Below are positions 54,349-64,000 of a DNA stretch of 64,000 nucleotides, piece after piece. The stretch comes from Phytohabitans flavus. Its GTDB lineage: Bacteria > Actinomycetota > Actinomycetes > Mycobacteriales > Micromonosporaceae. Position 1 is the stretch's first letter, and every line of letters begins with the position of its first letter. The position numbers and the translations under genes were made by a program. Below the pieces are notes generated by a model. It made no database searches. It saw only the letters and a program-made list of their open reading frames with translations, and was not told where the DNA came from. The DNA is taken from positions 4,448,001 through 4,512,000 of the forward strand of contig NZ_AP022870.1 of the NCBI RefSeq assembly GCF_011764545.1, given 5' to 3'.

Positions 54349-55584
54349 ATGAAGACACGACTCCTCGTCGCCGCTGTCGTCGCGACGGCCGGTGTGGTCT
54401 GGGTGGCGCCCGCGCCCGCCATGGCCGCGCCCGCCTGTGGCGCGACAGTCACCGTCAACACCACCGTCACCGCCGATCTCGTCAACTGTCCGGGCGACGG
54501 CCTCGTCATCGGGGCGCACAACATCACGCTCAACCTCAACGGCCGTACCGTCGACGGCGTCGGCCTCGGTGTGGGCATCCGCAACAACGGCTTCGACAAC
54601 GTGACCATCCGCAACGGCGCGGTGGCCGAGTTCGACTACGGTGTCGCGCTGAACCCCGGCACGCTGGGCAACCTCGTTACCGCGCTGACCGTCCGCCACA
54701 ACGAGGTGGCCGGCGTGCAACTGTCCAATGCGGACTCCAACAACCGGGTCACCGGCAACGTCGTCGAGTGGCAGTCACAGCGCGGCATCGCGCTCCTCAA
54801 CGACTCCACCAGCAACACGGTCGGCGGCAACACCGTACGCAACAACGCCGACGGCATCTACATCGAGGCGTCACACAGCAACAGCGTCACGACCAACGGG
54901 CTGACCACGAACAGCGACAAGAGCATCCAGCTGGTGAACGCGCGCAGCAACACCCTGCGGCAGAACACCGTGACGAGTGGCGGTGACACGGCGATCGAGC
55001 TGACCGGCTCGACCCTCAACGTCGTCGACAACAACACCGTCAACGGCACCGGTGACGCCGGTATCGCGCTCACCTCGTCGCCGAGCAACCAGGTGATCAA
55101 CAACCGGGTGTCGGGCAGCAGCGACGCCGGCATCTTCCTCGACCTGTCCAACAGCAACACCGTCCGGTCGAACAACCTCAACGTCACCGGGCCGAACGCC
55201 GGCGGCATCGAGGTCATCTCGGCCAACGGCAACACGATCCAGTCGAACACCGTCAACGCGCAGCTCGGACACGGCATCGAGCTCCAGAACTCGGCCTCGA
55301 ACCGGCTGCTCAGCAACACCGCGACGAGCAACAACGGCTCGGGCATCTACGTCACCGGGTCCGCCGGCGTGGCGGCCAACCTGGTCGAGGCCAACACCGC
55401 GAGCAGCAACAACGGCGACGGCATCAACATCTCCAACGCCGGCAACACGGTACGGCGCAACATCGCCCGCAACAACGGCGGCTGGGGCATCTACGCGACG
55501 ACCGGTACGACCGACGGCGGCGGCAACCGGGCCAGCGGCAACAGCCAGGTCGCCCAGTGCTTCGGCGTGGTCTGCACCCCCTGA
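54349..55584 (+). CDS. Secreted right-handed parallel beta-helix protein
   Basis: This 411-residue protein has a signal peptide (1-26, ending AMAAP) followed by about 15 turns of Asn-rich beta-helix repeats (NTVSNNxxxGI-type, such as GNTVRNNADGIYIEASHSNS). NosD/pectate-lyase-like helices of this kind bind or cleave polysaccharides, but no catalytic set is obvious. A Cys pair closes the C-terminus (CFGVVC). It is a single gene ended by a very strong terminator. Confidence 0.85.
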   Translation: MKTRLLVAAVVATAGVVWVAPAPAMAAPACGATVTVNTTVTADLVNCPGDGLVIGAHNITLNLNGRTVDGVGLGVGIRNNGFDNVTIRNGAVAEFDYGVALNPGTLGNLVTALTVRHNEVAGVQLSNADSNNRVTGNVVEWQSQRGIALLNDSTSNTVGGNTVRNNADGIYIEASHSNSVTTNGLTTNSDKSIQLVNARSNTLRQNTVTSGGDTAIELTGSTLNVVDNNTVNGTGDAGIALTSSPSNQVINNRVSGSSDAGIFLDLSNSNTVRSNNLNVTGPNAGGIEVISANGNTIQSNTVNAQLGHGIELQNSASNRLLSNTATSNNGSGIYVTGSAGVAANLVEANTASSNNGDGINISNAGNTVRRNIARNNGGWGIYATTGTTDGGGNRASGNSQVAQCFGVVCTP

Positions 55585-55605
55585 CCCCGAGGTCCGGCAC
55601 TGAAG

Positions 55606-55660
55606 CCGAGCGCGTGCCCCAGGACGCCGCGATCGTGTACGTCCTGGGGCACGCCCTCGG
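55606..55660 (+). terminator. Strong terminator hairpin
   Basis: CCGAG-C-GCGTGCCCCAGGACG (55606-55626) pairs with its complement at 55640-55660 over 20 of 21 positions around a 13-base loop. It begins 21 bp after the beta-helix gene stop and precedes the SARP gene. Confidence 0.85.
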
Positions 55661-55689
55661 GTAGCGCGCCCGTTGCCTAGCCTGATGGG

Positions 55690-58600
55690 GTGGGCATTGA
55701 TCTGGTACTGCTCAGCGGAGTCTCCTACCGAGGGCAGGAGGTAGCCGGGCACCGGATGCGCGGCCTGCTGGCCCTGCTCGCCGGCGAGCTGCGGACCGGG
55801 TGCGGTACGAGCCGGCTGGTGGACGGGCTCTGGCCGGACGAGCCGCCCGCAAACCCGGTCAAGGCCGTGCAGGTGCTCGTGTCCCGGGCGCGGGCGCAGC
55901 TCGGTGCCGGCGTGATCGCCAGCACCGCCACCGGATACCGGCTGGCCCTCGACGAGGACCAGGTGGACAGCAGCGCGGTACTCGTACGGGCGGCGGCCGG
56001 CACCCGGCAGCTGCGAGCCGGTGACCAGTCGGCCGCGCTCGCGCACGCGGAGGCGGGCCTCGCCCTCTGGGACGGTGCCGTGAGCGACGGCGCCGGCGGG
56101 TACGACCCGGTGGCCGACCTGCGGAGCGAGCGGACGGCGGCGCACCGGTCGCTGGTACGCATCCGCGCGCTCGCCCTGGCTCGGCTCGGCCGGCACGGCG
56201 AGGCCGTCGACCCGCTGACCGCGCTCGCCGCCGAGCTGCCTCGGGACGAGGAGGTGCTGCTGGAGCTGCTGCGCTCCGAGGCGGCCACGGCCGGGGCGTC
56301 GGCGGCGCTGGCCCGCTACGAGACGTACCGCCGGGCGCTGCGCGACGAGCTCGGCATCGACCCGGGCGCCGCGCTCCAGGCCGCGTACAAGCTGCTGCTG
56401 GACGGTGACACGCCGGCCGTCCGGCACGGGGTCGCCGCCGAGCCGAACCAGCTGCTGGGCCGCGACGAAGACCTGGCCGCGGTGGCCGCCATGGCCCGCC
56501 GGTCCCGGGTCACGTCGATCGTCGGCCCCGGCGGTCTGGGCAAGACCCGGCTCGCGAACGCGGTCGGCCGTAACGCCGAGCAGCGCGTGGTGTACGTGGT
56601 CCCGCTGGCCGGCGTCGCCACCGACGAGGAGGTCGTCCGGCAGGTGGCGTCCGTCCTCGGCGCCGGAGAGCTGCGGCTGGCCCACCTGCCGGTGCCGCCG
56701 GACCCGCTCACCGGCATCGGTGCCGCGCTGGGCCCCGGCCCCGCCCTGCTGATCCTGGACAACTGCGAGCACGTGATCGGTGGTGTCGCAGAGCTTGTAC
56801 AAGCCCTTGTGTCGACCCTCCCCAGCTGCACGTACTGACCACGAGCCGCACCCCGCTCGCCCTGTCGTCCGAGTCGGTGTACGCGTTGCCGCAGCTCAGC
56901 CTGCCGGCCATGGTGGAGCTGTTCACCCAGCGGGCCAGAGCCGCCCGCCCGGGCGTCGAGCTGCCCGCCGACACGGTCGCCGACCTTTGCCGCCACCTGG
57001 ACGGGCTGCCGCTCGCGGTGGAGCTGGCAGCGGCCCGGGTCCGGGTGATGACGGTGGCCGAGATCGCCGGTCACCTGACCGACAGGTTCGGCCTGCTGCG
57101 CGGCGGCCCCCGGGACGCGCCGACGCGGCACCGGACGCTGCACGCGGTCGTCGACTGGAGCTGGAACCTGCTCGACCCGGCCGGGCAGGTGGCGCTGCGC
57201 ACGCTGTCGGTCTTTCCGGGCGGGTTCACCGCGGACGCCGCCCGGCACCTGCTGCGCGGCGAGGTACTGGGCACGCTCGAGGACCTTGTCGACCAGTCGC
57301 TGCTCAAGGTGGCCGACACCCGGTCCGGCGCACGGTTCACCATGCTGGAGACGGTGCGCGAGTTCTGCGCCGCCCAGCTGGCCGCGACCGGCGAGGACGA
57401 CAAGGTCGCGGCCGGTTTTCTGGCCTGGGCGCGGGACTTCGGGCTGGCGCACCACGAGGCGGCGTTCGGGCCCGACCCACTCGCCACAGTGGACTCGATC
57501 AGAGCCGAGCGGGACAACCTGATGCAGGCACTGCACCAGGCCACCGCGCGGGCCGACGGCGCCACCGTGGCGGCGATGACCGCCGCTCTGGCCAGCCTCT
57601 GGCTCATCGAGTCGGACTACGCCCGGATGATGGCGCTGACCACCGAGACCGGCTGGGTGCTGTCCCACTACCGGCCCGAACCGGACTTCGTGGAGGTGAC
57701 CCGCACGGCCGCCGCACTCTGTACGGCGTTCGTCTTCAGCGCCGGGCAGCCGCCGGCGGTACGTTCGCTGGCCACGCTCGGCCGGCTCCCGACCGCGCCA
57801 CCGGACACCCTGATCCGCGCCCTGGCGGCCGTGCTCCGGGCGCTGCCGGAGCTGCTGGCGGCCGGCGCCGCGCGGCTGCACGAGCTGTGCGAGAGCGACC
57901 AGCCGCTGCTGGCCGGGGTCGCCAATGCCGCCGCCACATACGTATGGGAGTACCAGGGCGAGCCCGAGCGCGCCCTGGCCGCCGCCGAACGCATGCTCGC
58001 GTCGTTCCAGGACCAGCCGACGCCCTGGGCGCGGCTGCTCGCCCACGGCCGGATCGCCGACCTACACCTGCAAGCCGGGCGGGGCGGGATGGCCCTGCCC
58101 CACCTCGAGGCCGCGATGCGGGTGCTGGACTCGGTCGGCATCCGCAACGAGACGCTCGGCGTCCGGCTCGGCATGGTGCTGGCCAACCTCCAGGTCGGCG
58201 ACGTCGACGCGGCCGAGCGGCAGCTGGCTCTCGTGGAGCCGGACCAGCCCGACGACGCGGTGGAGGTCCGCACCTTCAACTCCGCCGTACGCGCCGAGAT
58301 CCTGCTCGTCCGCGGCCGGGTCGAGGCCGGCCTGCGGATGTGGCGGCGGGTCGCCGGGCTGCTGCGCGAGACGGTGGACCGCGGCGGCGTGCCCGGCCTG
58401 GACGGCTGGACCTTGGAGGTCGAGGCGGCGACCGTGATCTCCCACGCGCACCACGGCCGGCTCGACCTCGTCGCCCCGCTCACCGCCGCGCTACCGGACC
58501 GGCTGTCCACAATGCTGACCACCCTCACCGCGAACCGCACGTACCTGATGGGTTTTCCGATCGGCGGCGCGCTGCTGCTCGCACTGGCCACAGTGGAGCT

Positions 58601-58825
58601 GGACCGGGGCGCGGTGGCCTCCGGCGTACGGCTGACCGCGCTGGCCGAGCGCTTCCACTTCATCCGGGGCTTCCGGCCGACCATGTCCCCGACCACGCCC
58701 GGCAGACCGCCGAGCAGGCCGACAAGGCGGCGTACGCGGAAGCCGTCTCCGCGTACGCCGCCCTGACCGCCGACGAGCTGACCCTGGCCGCACTCGACCT
58801 GCTGCGGGAGCGTGCTCAGGCCTGA
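55690..58825 (+). CDS. SARP-family regulator with NB-ARC ATPase and helical repeat domain (two frameshifts)
   Basis: This large AfsR/SARP-like activator has an OmpR-type DNA-binding domain (about 1-95, LVDGLWPDEPPANPVKAVQV) and a bacterial activation domain (about 100-240, ALRDELGIDPGAALQ). An ATPase follows, with P-loop GPGGLGKTR and Walker B LLILDNCEHV, then a long helical region. The frame is lost at the CCCC run 56820-56823 and again at 58687-58690; restoring one C at each gives PQLHVLTTSRTPLAL and SPDHARQTAEQADKAAYAEA. Such regulators often control secondary metabolism; the neighbouring Drr-type transporter may be a target. The stop overlaps the convergent ABC permease gene by 10 bp. Confidence 0.85.
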
Positions 58826-59601
58826 CGGTTGTACAGCCGCTTCGCCCACAGGTAGCTGACCAGCGCGATGCCGGCCGACCAGGCGACCGCCGCGATCCAG
58901 CTGTTGCCGATCCCGGTACCCAGCAGCAGCCCGCGGAGCGTCTCGATGATCGGGGTGAACGGCTGGTACTCGGCGAACCAGCGCAGCCCCACGGGCATCG
59001 AGTCGGTGGGTACGAAGCCGCTGCCCAGGAACGGCAGGAACACAAGCGGCTGCGGCAGGTTGCTGGCGCTCTCCACGGTCTTGGCCACCAGGCCCGTCGC
59101 CACCGTGAGCCAGGTGAGGGCGAAGGCGAGCATCCCCAGGACACCGGCGGCCGCGACCCACTCCACCACGCTGGCGTTGGGCCGGAACCCGATGGCCAGC
59201 GCCACCCCCAGCACCACCGCCACCGCCAGGTAGGTCTGGAGCATGGCGCCGATGACGTGGCCGGTCAGCACCGACATCCGGGCGATCGCCATGGTCCGGA
59301 ACCGGGCCACGATGCCCTCGGTCATGTCCATCGACACCGATATCGCGGTACCCATCGACACGGCCGCCACCGCCATCAGCAGGATGCCCGGCGTCACGTA
59401 GTCGAGGTACTCGCCTCGGCCGCCCGGCCCCGCGCCCAACCCGTTGCCGAGCGTACCGCCGAACACGTAGACGAACAGCAGCAGGAACACCACCGGCAGG
59501 CCCACCAGCTGGAGGGTCATCGACGGGTACCGCCGCATGTGCTTGATCTGCCGGCGCACCATCGTCGCCGAGTCCGCCAGCGCGTAGGAAAGGGTGCTCA
59601 T
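58816..59601 (-). CDS. ABC-2 type permease (DrrB-like)
   Basis: This 261-residue membrane protein has six predicted helices and the ABC-2 signature (GILLMAVAAVSMGTAISVSMDMTEGIVARFRTM region; FLGSGFVPTDSMP). It should form an efflux channel with the ATPase whose gene overlaps it by four bases. The DrrAB-type pair exports hydrophobic drugs or lipids. The substrate is unknown. Confidence 0.9.
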   Translation of the reverse strand: MSTLSYALADSATMVRRQIKHMRRYPSMTLQLVGLPVVFLLLFVYVFGGTLGNGLGAGPGGRGEYLDYVTPGILLMAVAAVSMGTAISVSMDMTEGIVARFRTMAIARMSVLTGHVIGAMLQTYLAVAVVLGVALAIGFRPNASVVEWVAAAGVLGMLAFALTWLTVATGLVAKTVESASNLPQPLVFLPFLGSGFVPTDSMPVGLRWFAEYQPFTPIIETLRGLLLGTGIGNSWIAAVAWSAGIALVSYLWAKRLYNRQA

Positions 59602-60563
59602 CGGACGGCCTCCATCTTCTCGTTCGCCTGCTTCTTGTCGGTCAGTGCCAGGAACACGTCGTCCAGGTCCGGGGTGTGTACCGTCAGCGTCTCCACCTCG
59701 ATCGACGCGTCGTCCAGCCGGGCCAGCAGCGCCCGCAGGGAATGCACGCCGCCGTCGTGCGGCACCTGGAGCACGAGCGTCTCCTCGTCACCGCCGGTCA
59801 GCCCGAGCGTCCGGGCGGCCAGGTCGAGCTCCGTCGGGTCGGTGAACCGCAGGCTGACGTGCCCGCCCGGGATGCGGCGCTTCAGCTCGTCCGGCGTGCC
59901 CTCGGCGACCAGCCGCCCCTGGTCCAGCAGCGCGATCCGGTCGGCGAGCTGGTCCGCCTCCTCCAGGTACTGGGTGGTCAGGAAGATCGTGACCCCACCG
60001 GCGACAAGCTCCCGGATGATCTGCCAGAGGCCGCGGCGGCTCCGCGGGTCCAGGCCCGTCGTGGGCTCGTCGAGGAAGATCACCCGCGGCTCGCCCACCA
60101 GCGTCATCGCCAGGTCGAGCCGGCGCTGCATACCGCCGGAGTAGGTGGTGGCCGCCTTCCGGCCCGCCTCCACGAGATCGAGCCGCTCCAGCAGCTCCGC
60201 CGCCCGCCGGCGACCCTCGCGCCGCCCCAGGTGGTGCAGGTCCGCCATCAGCAGCAGGTTTTCCTCACCGGTCAGCAGCTTGTCGACCGCGGAAAACTGC
60301 CCGGTCACCCCGATCGCGGCGCGTACCGCGTCCGGCTCGGCGCGCACGTCCCGCCCGGCCACCCGCATGTCGCCCTCGTCGGCGCGGATCAGCGTGGACA
60401 GGATCTGCACCATGGTGGTCTTGCCGGCGCCGTTCGGGCCCAGCAGCGCGAGGGTCGTGCCCTCGGCGACGGTCAGGTCCACACCGTCGAGCACGACCTT
60501 CTCGCCGTACGACTTGCGGAGCCCACGCACCGCGACCGCCGTGCCGTCCATGTTTGCTGTCAT
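59598..60563 (-). CDS. ABC transporter ATPase (DrrA-like)
   Basis: This 321-residue ATPase has Walker A GPNGAGKTT, Q-loop GQFS, signature YSGGMQRRLDLAM, Walker B VIFLDEPTTGLD and the C-terminal extension typical of DrrA (LDDVFLALT). The start at 60563 (MTANMDGTAVAVRG) follows GGGGATGG; ATG 60551 is possible. The upstream gap 60564-60783 contains a candidate operator and the S15 terminator. Confidence 0.92.
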   Translation of the reverse strand: MTANMDGTAVAVRGLRKSYGEKVVLDGVDLTVAEGTTLALLGPNGAGKTTMVQILSTLIRADEGDMRVAGRDVRAEPDAVRAAIGVTGQFSAVDKLLTGEENLLLMADLHHLGRREGRRRAAELLERLDLVEAGRKAATTYSGGMQRRLDLAMTLVGEPRVIFLDEPTTGLDPRSRRGLWQIIRELVAGGVTIFLTTQYLEEADQLADRIALLDQGRLVAEGTPDELKRRIPGGHVSLRFTDPTELDLAARTLGLTGGDEETLVLQVPHDGGVHSLRALLARLDDASIEVETLTVHTPDLDDVFLALTDKKQANEKMEAVR

Positions 60564-60592
60564 GCCCCGAACCATCCCCGGGCCCGGTTTCA

Positions 60593-60609
60593 CCACGGCA
60601 ATACCGTGG
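60593..60609. promoter_or_regulatory. Dyad upstream of ABC transporter, candidate operator
   Basis: CCACGG-CAATA-CCGTGG is a perfect 6-bp inverted repeat 30 bp before the ATPase start. TetR- or MarR-type repressors commonly control such exporters through similar sites, but no regulator of that type is adjacent. Confidence 0.45.
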
Positions 60610-60740
60610 CAACACCACCTCGGGTCCCGCGATACCGCGGGCGCCGCCGTCAGTCGGTCGAGGTGCGGTGGATCTGGTACCGGGGCACGGCGGCATGGTA
60701 GCCGCGCGACGCAACGCCGTACCGGGGGCGGACACGCCGA

Positions 60741-60769
60741 CCGGGGGCCGCGCTAGGCGCGACCCCCGG
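60741..60769 (-). terminator. Terminator after S15 peptidase gene
   Basis: CCGGGGG-C-CGCGC pairs with GCGCG-A-CCCCCGG, a 12-bp stem with one mismatch and a TAG loop. On the minus strand it begins 15 bp after the peptidase stop. Confidence 0.65.
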
Positions 60770-60783
60770 CTCGGGGAGGGGTG

Positions 60784-62676
60784 TCAGAGACCGGCCGCGT
60801 GCGCGGCGGCGGTGCCGCCGACCACGGGGAGCACGATGTTGCTGGTCTTGAGCGCGAACTGGAGGTTGGCGCGGGACTGGTCGGCCTGGCTGGAGTACTG
60901 CGAGTAGCTACCCACGATGATCACACCGATCCGGTGACCCGGCTGGAACACGTAGTCCTCCGGGAGCAGCGGGAAGCTGTAGTTGTACGCCTGGCCGGGC
61001 ACGAGCGGCACGGCGGTGCGGATCGACTGGCGGTTCGCGGCGTCCATGATGCCCTTGGTCACCAGCTCCACATCGGACGTTGCCACCCGCTTCTGGGTCT
61101 GCCGGTAGCAGCCGTCGTCGGTCGGGCTTGTCTCGCCCCAGCAGTCCTGGGTGTCGAGGGTGATGATGCCCTCGCCCGAGGCGCGGTGGTTGACCCGCTC
61201 GGCCGAGCCGTAGTCGACAAGGATCGCACCGAGGTTGGTGTCGGTCTTGTCGGCCGTGACGCGCAGCTGCACCACGGGCGTACCCGAGATGTGCAGCGGT
61301 GCGGTCAGTGGCGCGGAGAGGTAGGCGAGCCGGTTCGGCTGTACCACGTCCGGGTTGAGGATCATCGTGTTCTGGCTCTGCGTCGGGTTGTCCAAAAGGG
61401 ACTCGGTCTTCGGCTGCGCGACCGGGACCACCTTGAGCCCGCCGGCGCCGCCGGCGCCCGGCTGGAGGAAGATCTCGGTGTCGGCCTTGCCCGGCACCGG
61501 CCAGTCGGCGTAGGTCTCCCACACGTCGGCGGAGCGCTCGATGTCCACCCGCGGCTCGTCCATGATGCCGTTGGCGACGCCGTGCAGCCAGAAGTCGAAC
61601 CACCGGTGCAATGTGGACACCCAGACCGAGCGGCGCGAGTCGAACGGGTCGACGTGCCCCTCCTGGGAGAGCCACAGCTTGCGCGGGATGTTGTTCTCGG
61701 CGAGCGCGTACCAGTACTTGCTGAAGTGGTCCGGGCGCACGTTGTCGTCGTTGAGGCCGTGGTACAGCAGCACGCTGGCGGTTTGGTTCGGCACCTTCTT
61801 GACGTAGCTGCGCTCGTTCCAGAAGGCGGTGTAGTCACCGTGCTCGTCGCCATCCTCGGCGGCGATCCGGTCCCGGGTTGGCTTGCAGTAGTCGCGCCGC
61901 GCGGGGTTGGTGACGGTGTTGGACAGCGACGCCACGTAGCTGTTGCCCCGGGTGATGACCCCGTTGCTGCGGACGTAGTCGTAGTACTCGGTCGGGCCGC
62001 TGATCGGCACCACCGTGGTCAGGCCCTTCACGCCGGTCACGGCCGTCGCCATGGCCAGCGAGCCGTCGTACGACTTGCCGATCATCGCGCTCTTGCCGTT
62101 GTGCCAGTCGGCCTTGACGATCTCGCCGGCGGCGTTGCGGGCGACGGCCCGGCCGTTGAGCCAGTTGATCGCCTGCTTGGCGCTGAGGTTGTCCTCGTTG
62201 GCGTTCGTGGTCGGGCAGCCGGTGGAGTTGTTGGTGCCGACCATGTCCAGCAGGATCACGGCGTAGCCGCGCGGGACGAAGTAGTTGTCGTAGAAAAGTG
62301 GCCACTTCTCGAGCAGCCCGTCGCCGTCCAAGTCGGCCTTGCACTCCGACTCGTTGCCACGACAGAGCGTCGAGTAGTACGGGCTCGCGTCCATGATGAC
62401 CGGGACCTTGAGGCCGTCGAGCGTGGCCTTCGGGCGCATCACGTCGAACGCGATGATGTCCCGCAACCCGTCCCGGTCACTGTCGAATGTGGAATCGATG
62501 AACAGCCGCTCGCGGATCGCGTCCGCATAGCCGAAGACCGGCTGGGTGACGCCGTCGGAGACGACGATCGCCGGTGCGTCGGCCGCGAACGCGGGGGCCG
62601 GCCCGCCCACGACCGCGACCGCCGCGATCGGTAGCAGAGCGGCGGCCGCGCGGAGCAGCCTGCCGATACGACTCAT
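60784..62676 (-). CDS. Secreted Xaa-Pro dipeptidyl-peptidase (S15)
   Basis: This 630-residue secreted serine peptidase has a signal peptide (1-32, ending AFAAD) and the S15 alpha/beta-hydrolase fold: the nucleophile in GKSYDGSLAMA, the Asp in LNDDNVRPDHF and the His in SQEGHVDPF. A C-terminal jelly-roll domain follows. It should remove X-Pro dipeptides outside the cell. ATG 62676 follows GGAGGG. It is divergent from the M6 protease gene across a 216-bp gap with no clear dyad. Confidence 0.9.
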   Translation of the reverse strand: MSRIGRLLRAAAALLPIAAVAVVGGPAPAFAADAPAIVVSDGVTQPVFGYADAIRERLFIDSTFDSDRDGLRDIIAFDVMRPKATLDGLKVPVIMDASPYYSTLCRGNESECKADLDGDGLLEKWPLFYDNYFVPRGYAVILLDMVGTNNSTGCPTTNANEDNLSAKQAINWLNGRAVARNAAGEIVKADWHNGKSAMIGKSYDGSLAMATAVTGVKGLTTVVPISGPTEYYDYVRSNGVITRGNSYVASLSNTVTNPARRDYCKPTRDRIAAEDGDEHGDYTAFWNERSYVKKVPNQTASVLLYHGLNDDNVRPDHFSKYWYALAENNIPRKLWLSQEGHVDPFDSRRSVWVSTLHRWFDFWLHGVANGIMDEPRVDIERSADVWETYADWPVPGKADTEIFLQPGAGGAGGLKVVPVAQPKTESLLDNPTQSQNTMILNPDVVQPNRLAYLSAPLTAPLHISGTPVVQLRVTADKTDTNLGAILVDYGSAERVNHRASGEGIITLDTQDCWGETSPTDDGCYRQTQKRVATSDVELVTKGIMDAANRQSIRTAVPLVPGQAYNYSFPLLPEDYVFQPGHRIGVIIVGSYSQYSSQADQSRANLQFALKTSNIVLPVVGGTAAAHAAGL

Positions 62677-62892
62677 GCACCCTCCAAAAAGACCTTGAGG
62701 AGGGGTACGTTATGGCGCCCGGCCCACTTCACGCCATACGCGGACGCCGAAATTTACGAGACTCAGTCAAGTGTCGGAAGCGGCTCCATGATCTACCGGC
62801 AGATGTACAGTGACGCGCTACGATCCGTGGCCATACATTCACGATCACCTCAGTGGCGGTTCGCGCCGATCTCCCGCTGGAAGGGCGACGTA

Positions 62893-64000
62893 ATGCACGT
62901 TCAGAGATCCCGGCGAACGGCATGGCGAGCCGCACTGGCCGCCACGTTCGCGACCCTACTCGTAGCCTCCGGGACCGCCGGCCAAGCGATGGCGGCACCC
63001 GGAAACCCCGCCGGGGGCACCGGCCCGTTCGACGTTCTCGACCCGCAAACCTGGCAAAACCCGGACACGATGACCTGGGACAACTTCAAGCCGGTCCCGG
63101 GCAAGAACTGGGCGGACCCGTCCGTGACGGGGTCCGTACGTAACTTCAAAATCGCGCTGGTCACGCTCGACTACCCGGACCAGCCCTTCGTGGTCACCCA
63201 GCGGGCCCGCTCCTCGGTCTTCGGCAACCCGCAGGCGACCGCGCAGAACATCCCCCGCGCCCAGGTGGCCACGTTCTACAAGGACTTCCTCAACACGCCG
63301 AACACGCTGAACAAGGGGCACACCCTGCACGAGTACTGGATGCAGGACTCCAACGGCCGGTACGGCGTCGACCTGGCCGGGTTCGGCCCGTACGAGATGC
63401 CGGCGAAGTCCTACCAGTACGGCATCGACAACGGGTTCAACCCCGGTGCGTGCCCGACCGGCGAGCAGTGCGCCCGCAACATCCGTACCGACGGGCTCGC
63501 CGCCTGGCGCGCGGCCGTCGGCGAGGAGGTGGCCAGCCAGTACGAGCTGATCTTCATCCTCTCCTCGGGCCAGGACGAGTCGTCGACCTGGCAGGAGTTC
63601 GGCCAGATGATGTTCCAGACGAAGGAGGACGTGCCGGACGCCTGGGGCCCGCCGGACCCGAGCCTGCCGAACTACGCGCGCACCCGGTACGTCGAGTGGA
63701 CCTCGTGGAAGGCCGCCGCGACCATCTGGCCGAACGCGGGTGGCGGCTCGTCCACCCAGGCGGAGAGCTCCGGCATGGGCGTGTACGCGCACGAGCTGAG
63801 CCACCTGCTGAGCATCGGCGACAACTACAACAACCCGTACGGCACCCCGCTGCGCCGGGCGTACACCGGCATCTGGAGCATGATGTCGCGCGGGTCGTTC
63901 AACGGACCGGGCGGCCCGCACACCCGCTGGCAGATCCCACCGGTGAACGGCGGCTCGATGGGCTCGCTGCACACCGTGCGGGACAAGGCGAAGATCGGGC
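62893..64000 (+). CDS. Secreted M6-family metalloprotease (5' part, runs off the window)
   Basis: The visible 369 codons encode a signal peptide (about 1-34, AALAATFATLLVASGTAG, ending AMAAP) and a zinc metalloprotease domain with the HELSH motif at residues 300-304 in GVYAHELSHLLSIGD. The segment YTGIWSMMSRGSFNGPGG is also typical of M6 (immune-inhibitor A-like) enzymes. ATG 62893 follows GGAAGGG. The C-terminus lies beyond the window. With the S15 peptidase it suggests an extracellular protein-degrading pair. Confidence 0.9.
   Translation, partial: MHVQRSRRTAWRAALAATFATLLVASGTAGQAMAAPGNPAGGTGPFDVLDPQTWQNPDTMTWDNFKPVPGKNWADPSVTGSVRNFKIALVTLDYPDQPFVVTQRARSSVFGNPQATAQNIPRAQVATFYKDFLNTPNTLNKGHTLHEYWMQDSNGRYGVDLAGFGPYEMPAKSYQYGIDNGFNPGACPTGEQCARNIRTDGLAAWRAAVGEEVASQYELIFILSSGQDESSTWQEFGQMMFQTKEDVPDAWGPPDPSLPNYARTRYVEWTSWKAAATIWPNAGGGSSTQAESSGMGVYAHELSHLLSIGDNYNNPYGTPLRRAYTGIWSMMSRGSFNGPGGPHTRWQIPPVNGGSMGSLHTVRDKAKIG

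Noticed and set aside
58816..60563. Drr-type ABC transporter as exporter of the putative azole peptide
   Set aside because: It is about 27 kb away, in the opposite orientation and beside its own regulator; no sequence feature links the two.

Overview
The window comes from a high-GC, GTG-start-rich actinomycete. Secreted modular enzymes with Sec signal peptides, a SARP/ATPase regulator, a roadblock protein, a PadR-linked group 1h hydrogenase and an isobutyryl-CoA mutase fusion together suggest a filamentous, soil-type member, most like the Micromonosporaceae. No rRNA, tRNA or CRISPR array was seen, so placement below order is inference.

Layout. 0.1-8.6 kb: PPK2, a LuxR-type regulator, a MerR-PP2C fusion, a GH51 arabinofuranosidase divergent from an SDR, a roadblock protein and an ArsR regulator. 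8.6-20.6 kb: an extracellular block with a 1300-residue ThuA/sugar-dehydrogenase/CBM protein, two near-identical WxL-like proteins in an inverted repeat, a DUF916-type surface protein and a secreted nuclease. Its centre (15.2-16.1 kb) is non-coding DNA packed with hairpins and repeats. 20.9-28.0 kb: ctaD, a SHOCT protein, phosphoketolase, a MOSC protein abutting a transposase relic, and a DUF1028 protein.

28.0-32.1 kb holds a compact candidate RiPP cluster of the TOMM (azole) type: a secreted protein, a 65-residue Cys/Ser/Gly-rich putative precursor, a SagB-like dehydrogenase and a YcaO cyclodehydratase. 32.2-46.0 kb is a group 1h (Hhy-type, high-affinity) [NiFe]-hydrogenase locus made of two convergent, tightly overlapping operons. 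The plus-strand one is padR-SIS-hypC-SIS-hypF. The minus-strand one runs from a 499-residue protein through the protease, hypA, hhyS, hhyL, a NifU-like protein, DUF5947 and two small proteins to hypCDE. HypB is not in the window.

46.2-48.2 kb: a FtsX-ectodomain-like gene split by an apparently intact IS4-family element with matching target duplications. 48.4-54.1 kb: an SPFH protein, an oxidoreductase, and a MarR regulator divergent from icmF. 54.3-64 kb: a secreted beta-helix protein, a SARP regulator, a Drr-type ABC transporter, a secreted S15 peptidase and the start of an M6 metalloprotease.

Two window-wide patterns matter for anyone using this annotation. First, eight genes appear broken by ten single-base deletions, all in short G/C homopolymers, which looks more like sequencing error than decay. 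Second, a 70-bp imperfectly palindromic intergenic repeat occurs five times, and a 96-bp repeat occurs twice.
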